Assembly (NCBI RefSeq): GCF_043641075.1 | Contig: NZ_JBHZRC010000007.1 | Coordinates: 62,001-126,000, forward strand | DNA from: Bacillus_BD oryzisoli_A | GTDB taxonomy: Bacteria; Bacillota; Bacilli; Bacillales; Cytobacillaceae | Reading direction: 5' to 3' | Length of the DNA stretch: 64,000 bases | Shown: positions 60,715-64,000 of the stretch, piece after piece | Layout of the letters: the number at the start of each line of letters is the position of its first letter | Position numbering within the stretch: the stretch's first letter is position 1 | Notes under the pieces: model-generated | Database searches by the model: none | Told to the model about the DNA's origin: nothing | Seen by the model: only the letters and a program-made list of their open reading frames with translations | Program-made: the position numbers and the translations under genes

Positions 60715-60784
60715 TTATGATTATAGGACATACCATAGATAAAGTATTTACACTATGAAGACTTGTTTTTGTATTTTAAAGACA
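60715..60784 (-). repeat. 70-bp duplicated promoter segment, copy 2
   Basis: Second copy of the segment at 59653-59722, with the -10 (TATAAT on the minus strand) at 60720-60725. It ends 59 bp upstream of the IolH-like start codon. Confidence 0.8.
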
Positions 60785-60840
60785 AGCACTTCTCAGTAGC
60801 ATACCATTACCTATTTCGACCTTATGAAAATGAACGACAA

Positions 60841-61761
60841 TCAAAAACCTATACTCTTTAAATAATCAACACTTTGTTTTACATCACGTAAACTTGTATC
60901 TGAGTTTCTAGGATCACGCTCTTGCTCAAGCGTGATATAGCCATGATAATTGATTTCCTTCAATAATTTATGAATGGAATCATAATCAATTACACCTTGT
61001 CCAATTGGACACATGACGCCTTTAGCACAGGCATCGAAAAAGCAGATACGTTCCCCCATTACTTCGTTATAGACATCAATATCAATATCTTTAAAATGAA
61101 TATAATCTAACCTGTCAGCACATTCTCGAAGCCACTCAACAGGGTCCATTTTTGCATAATAAAGATGGCCTGTATCAAGGCAAAGTCCAGCCGTTTCATA
61201 TGGGATATCTTCCAAAAGTTTGTTGATTTCATCTTCATACTCGATGTATCCTCCTGCATGTGGATGAATAACGGCACGTACCCCGTAGCTTTTTGCCCGT
61301 TCAGAAATTAATCGAATATGCTCCATCATTTGCTTCCAATCCTCATCAGATAACCTAACTGCTTTATCTGGATGACCTGCATAATAATCACGTTCATCAT
61401 GTCCCCAATCCATGACGGTTAGATACGGTGTTGGGAATTTCTGACCCGCTTCCTTCGGTGTTGCTGGTAGCTTTGTAATCAAGGAACAAATATCATCCAC
61501 TTGTTTTAGTACATTTTCTATATTAGACGCTGATAGCAAATCGTTAAAAATGGTTCCAGCAATAATTGTCAAATTGTTTTTAGCAAGCTCAGCCTGCACT
61601 TGTTCAATATCCAGCGGTATGTAACCATAAGGCCCTAACTCAATTCCTTTATAACCGGCCTGTGATGCTTCACTTAACACTCTTTCCCAAGGTGGGAGGT
61701 AAGGGTTTTTTGGATCGTCTACTCCCCAACAACAAGGTGCTCCTGAAATTTTAATCGCCAT
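60841..61761 (-). CDS. TIM-barrel sugar isomerase/epimerase-like protein (IolE/IolI superfamily)
   Basis: 306 aa, paralogue of the protein at 44897: GAPCCWGVDDPKNPYLPPWE, YKGIELGPYGYIP, VIHPHAGGYIEYED, CLDTGHLYYAKMDPVEW, YIHFKDI and ITLEQERDP supply the probable metal and base residues. A role on a keto-cyclitol or keto-sugar is likely. It follows iolE by 124 bp, but an intrinsic terminator lies between them, so it may have partly independent expression. Confidence 0.85.
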   Translation of the reverse strand: MAIKISGAPCCWGVDDPKNPYLPPWERVLSEASQAGYKGIELGPYGYIPLDIEQVQAELAKNNLTIIAGTIFNDLLSASNIENVLKQVDDICSLITKLPATPKEAGQKFPTPYLTVMDWGHDERDYYAGHPDKAVRLSDEDWKQMMEHIRLISERAKSYGVRAVIHPHAGGYIEYEDEINKLLEDIPYETAGLCLDTGHLYYAKMDPVEWLRECADRLDYIHFKDIDIDVYNEVMGERICFFDACAKGVMCPIGQGVIDYDSIHKLLKEINYHGYITLEQERDPRNSDTSLRDVKQSVDYLKSIGF

Positions 61762-61815
61762 CTAAAACAGCTCCTTTTCTAGCAAATTACTAACCATTTA
61801 TTCTATACAGGAAAA

Positions 61816-61840
61816 GGATGTCCCATTTTTCGAGACATCC
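61816..61840 (-). terminator. terminator after iolE
   Basis: GGATGTC (61816-61822) pairs with GACATCC (61834-61840), with TTTT following on the minus strand. Confidence 0.7.
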
Positions 61841-61885
61841 CTATCTAATATTGTTTTTTTGAACCTTCGTTATGTTAAATAAAAA

Positions 61886-62794
61886 TTAAACTAATTGTGT
61901 TTGCTGCATTAAAGAATCAATATATTTTCTTGCCTTTAAAGCATACTCAAAAGGATTAGCCTTTGCAGGGTCCTGCTCTGCCTCCACAACAATCCAGCCC
62001 TCATATCCGCTTTCAATGACAGCTTTCATAATTGGGTCAAAATCAATCATACCGTCACCAGGCACAGTAAAGACACCTTTTTTAACACCTACAAGGAAAC
62101 TATCCTGATTGTCCTTAACTTCTTTAGCCAAGGATTCACGGATATCCTTAAAATGAATGTGTTTAATACGTGATTGATACTTTTGATAGATTTCAATTGG
62201 ATTTTCACCAGAGAATACAAGGTGGCCAGTATCAAATAATAGCGATACTTTTTCAGGTGAAGTACTTTCCATTAAACGGTCAATTTCAGCAGTTGTTTGC
62301 ACACCAGTACCCATATGGTGATGGTATACAATTGCCATTCCCTTCTCACCAGCTAACTCCCCAAGAGCTTCTAATCCTTGGGTTAATAAATCCCACTCAG
62401 AGTCAGTAAACACTGGCTTTTCTTTAAAAACAGGTGTATCCATCTGTCCTTGGACACTGTGCCCTTGCTCAGAAACAACAATCACCTTTGCTCCCATTGC
62501 ATGCAAGAAATCACGATGTTCAATGAATGCCTGCTTTGTTTCTTCAAATGGCTTTGTTGTTAAAAATGAGCTAAACCATGCACTTGCTACTTGAAGACCT
62601 CTAATCTCTAAATAGTTCTTTAATGTTTCAGGGTCACGAGGATACTTATTCCCAATCTCTGTTCCTGTATAGCCGGCTAACGCCATTTCGCTGATACACT
62701 GTTCAAAGCTATTTTCACTGCCTAACTCAGGCATATCATCATTAGTCCAAGCGATCGGCGCACAACCAAACGTAATTTTTGTTTCTGCTGACAT
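61886..62794 (-). CDS. iolE: myo-inosose-2 dehydratase
   Basis: 302 aa, close to the ~297 aa of B. subtilis IolE. It starts with the IolE hallmark FGCAPIAWTNDDMPELG, then YTGTEIGNKYPRDP, VASAWFSSFLTT, VYHHHMGTGVQT, LFDTGHLVFSGENP, IKHIHFKDIR and WIVVEAEQDP. It dehydrates scyllo-inosose to the diketo intermediate, the second step of inositol breakdown. It lies 78 bp after an inositol-dehydrogenase-like gene, so steps one and two would be cotranscribed. Confidence 0.92.
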   Translation of the reverse strand: MSAETKITFGCAPIAWTNDDMPELGSENSFEQCISEMALAGYTGTEIGNKYPRDPETLKNYLEIRGLQVASAWFSSFLTTKPFEETKQAFIEHRDFLHAMGAKVIVVSEQGHSVQGQMDTPVFKEKPVFTDSEWDLLTQGLEALGELAGEKGMAIVYHHHMGTGVQTTAEIDRLMESTSPEKVSLLFDTGHLVFSGENPIEIYQKYQSRIKHIHFKDIRESLAKEVKDNQDSFLVGVKKGVFTVPGDGMIDFDPIMKAVIESGYEGWIVVEAEQDPAKANPFEYALKARKYIDSLMQQTQLV

Positions 62795-62872
62795 TGTTTA
62801 TTTCCTCCCGAAAATCGAATGATATAACTAAATGAAACTGCAAAACGTAACTATCAAATATATGTTTTACTT

Positions 62873-63895
62873 TTATTCCACTTCAACTAATTGATTGGTT
62901 TCAACAGATTTTTGACATGCAATTGCTACTTTTGTACTTTGCAGACCATCAATTGCACCAACTTCTGGCTGACGTTTTTCTTTAATACATGAAATAAATT
63001 CTCTCATTTCATTTACAAACGCATCCTTAAAACGTTCAGGGAAGTTCTGTGAAGTCGGTCTCACTACACCATTTTCATCAAAAATAGTCACTAGATTTTT
63101 CTCCGGAGCAGCTGCAACACGGAGCATTCCTTTTGTTCCGATTAATTCCGTTTCCACATGATAGCCATGCGCTGCATTTCTGCCAGCAACCAAAATGGCC
63201 ATTGTTTTATCTTCCAGCTGCATCATTGCTGCGCCAGTTTCTAATTCATTTAAATCATCTAACTCAGGATAAGCAGCATTTTTCCCCATTGCCCACACAC
63301 GGTTGACTTCTTTTTTCGAAAACCATCTAACTAAATCAATATCATGAATAGACATATCAGAGAATAAACCGCCGCTGTTGCTGGACTGAGCAAATTTTAC
63401 GAAGCCTTCCATTCCTGAACTTGGGTCAATCCCGTAACAGCGAATGACTGTCAATTCACCCAATGCTCCTTCGTCCACCATCTTTTTAGCATATTGATAG
63501 GACTCATCATATCTTCTCATAAACCCAAGCTGGAAAACCTGATCAGGATGAGCATGAATGACTCCCATTGTTTTTTCAATATCTTCAATGTCTAATCCAA
63601 TTGGTTTCTCACTGAATACATGCAGCCCTTTTTCCATTGCTAAGCGAATCTGCTCGGGATGGTAGCCTGATGGTGAAACGATGCATACAGCATCAACATT
63701 AGGACTTTCCACCATTTCCTCATATGAGGTATATGTCTCTGTTACACCAAGTTCACGTTTAGCATACTCCAGTTCATCTTCAACAAAGCTGCAGGCTGCT
63801 ACAAGTTTAGCCCCTGGAACATTTTCAGCTAAATTTATGGCATGTGTTCTTCCTAATCTCCCCAACCCAACGATACCTACTCTAATATCACTCAT
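62873..63895 (-). CDS. inositol 2-dehydrogenase-like Gfo/Idh/MocA oxidoreductase (IolG/IolX type)
   Basis: 340 aa. GIVGLGRLGRTHAINL, EKPIGLDIEDIE, LGFMRRYDESYQYAKKM, GIDPSSGMEGFVKFAQSS and MSIHDIDLVRWF match the IolG/IolX group (myo- or scyllo-inositol oxidised to scyllo-inosose). First visible gene of the iolE operon; upstream genes may exist beyond the window edge. AGGAGGATTAGG precedes the ATG. Confidence 0.88.
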   Translation of the reverse strand: MSDIRVGIVGLGRLGRTHAINLAENVPGAKLVAACSFVEDELEYAKRELGVTETYTSYEEMVESPNVDAVCIVSPSGYHPEQIRLAMEKGLHVFSEKPIGLDIEDIEKTMGVIHAHPDQVFQLGFMRRYDESYQYAKKMVDEGALGELTVIRCYGIDPSSGMEGFVKFAQSSNSGGLFSDMSIHDIDLVRWFSKKEVNRVWAMGKNAAYPELDDLNELETGAAMMQLEDKTMAILVAGRNAAHGYHVETELIGTKGMLRVAAAPEKNLVTIFDENGVVRPTSQNFPERFKDAFVNEMREFISCIKEKRQPEVGAIDGLQSTKVAIACQKSVETNQLVEVE

Positions 63896-64000
63896 CCTAA
63901 TCCTCCTTCGTCACTGCACCACAAAAATCACCATAAAGTTGTTAAAAGATTATAAAAAATGAGTCTACAAGTAAACAAATTTCTATAAATCCTGTTAACT

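Overview
The window looks like a chromosome segment from a member of the Bacillaceae (low-GC, spore-forming Firmicutes). The grounds are strong AGGAGG-type ribosome binding sites, frequent TTG and GTG starts, sigma-A promoters, Fur and cre (CcpA) operators of the Bacillus type, and recognisable Bacillus-style genes (guaD, ade, proC, ilvD, pdxS/pdxT, uppP, IolT- and IolH-like genes, YfiY-like siderophore uptake). No rRNA, tRNA, prophage or CRISPR array was seen.

Layout. 1-17 kb is mostly housekeeping: a partial UbiB-like kinase, a SulP anion transporter with an ArsR regulator, an AIM24-family protein, purine salvage (guaD-ade), a surface protein with three SLH domains and a Gly/Leu/Val-rich tail, proC, a 3-methyladenine glycosylase, D-cysteine desulfhydrase facing a cystine-type ABC importer, and ilvD. 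Between the desulfhydrase and the importer lie 17 exact-period 52-bp hairpin units. 17-25 kb is an iron island: siderophore permeases, ATPase, FhuF-like reductase and binding protein surround an encapsulin nanocompartment locus. That locus holds the shell, an IMEF ferritin-like cargo with a C-terminal targeting peptide, and a 2Fe-2S ferredoxin with the same peptide at its N-terminus. An unrecognised 154-aa gene with its own Fur-controlled promoter sits inside the locus. Four Fur boxes tie these genes together.

25-43 kb is mixed: an SGNH hydrolase with an ABC-2 exporter, DedA next to uppP, a DUF1858-DUF438/hemerythrin operon with an FNR-type box, small iron-related proteins, an NSS transporter, and a tandem pair of 58-aa Cys-rich proteins. 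A RAYT transposase, comM and dprA follow, with GTGTCAGGCACC-type REP hairpins on both sides. A MocR-type regulator, a metallo-beta-lactamase-fold gene and pdxST complete this part.

43-64 kb is a carbon-catabolism island: five Gfo/Idh/MocA dehydrogenases, five TIM-barrel isomerase/epimerase or dehydratase genes (including iolE- and iolH-type), an RbsABC-like ABC importer, a second binding protein, an IolT-like MFS transporter, one DeoR and two AraC regulators, and several cre sites. It can be read as uptake and oxidation of inositols and/or oxidation-cleavage of glycosides. iolA, iolB, iolC, iolD and iolJ are not inside the window.
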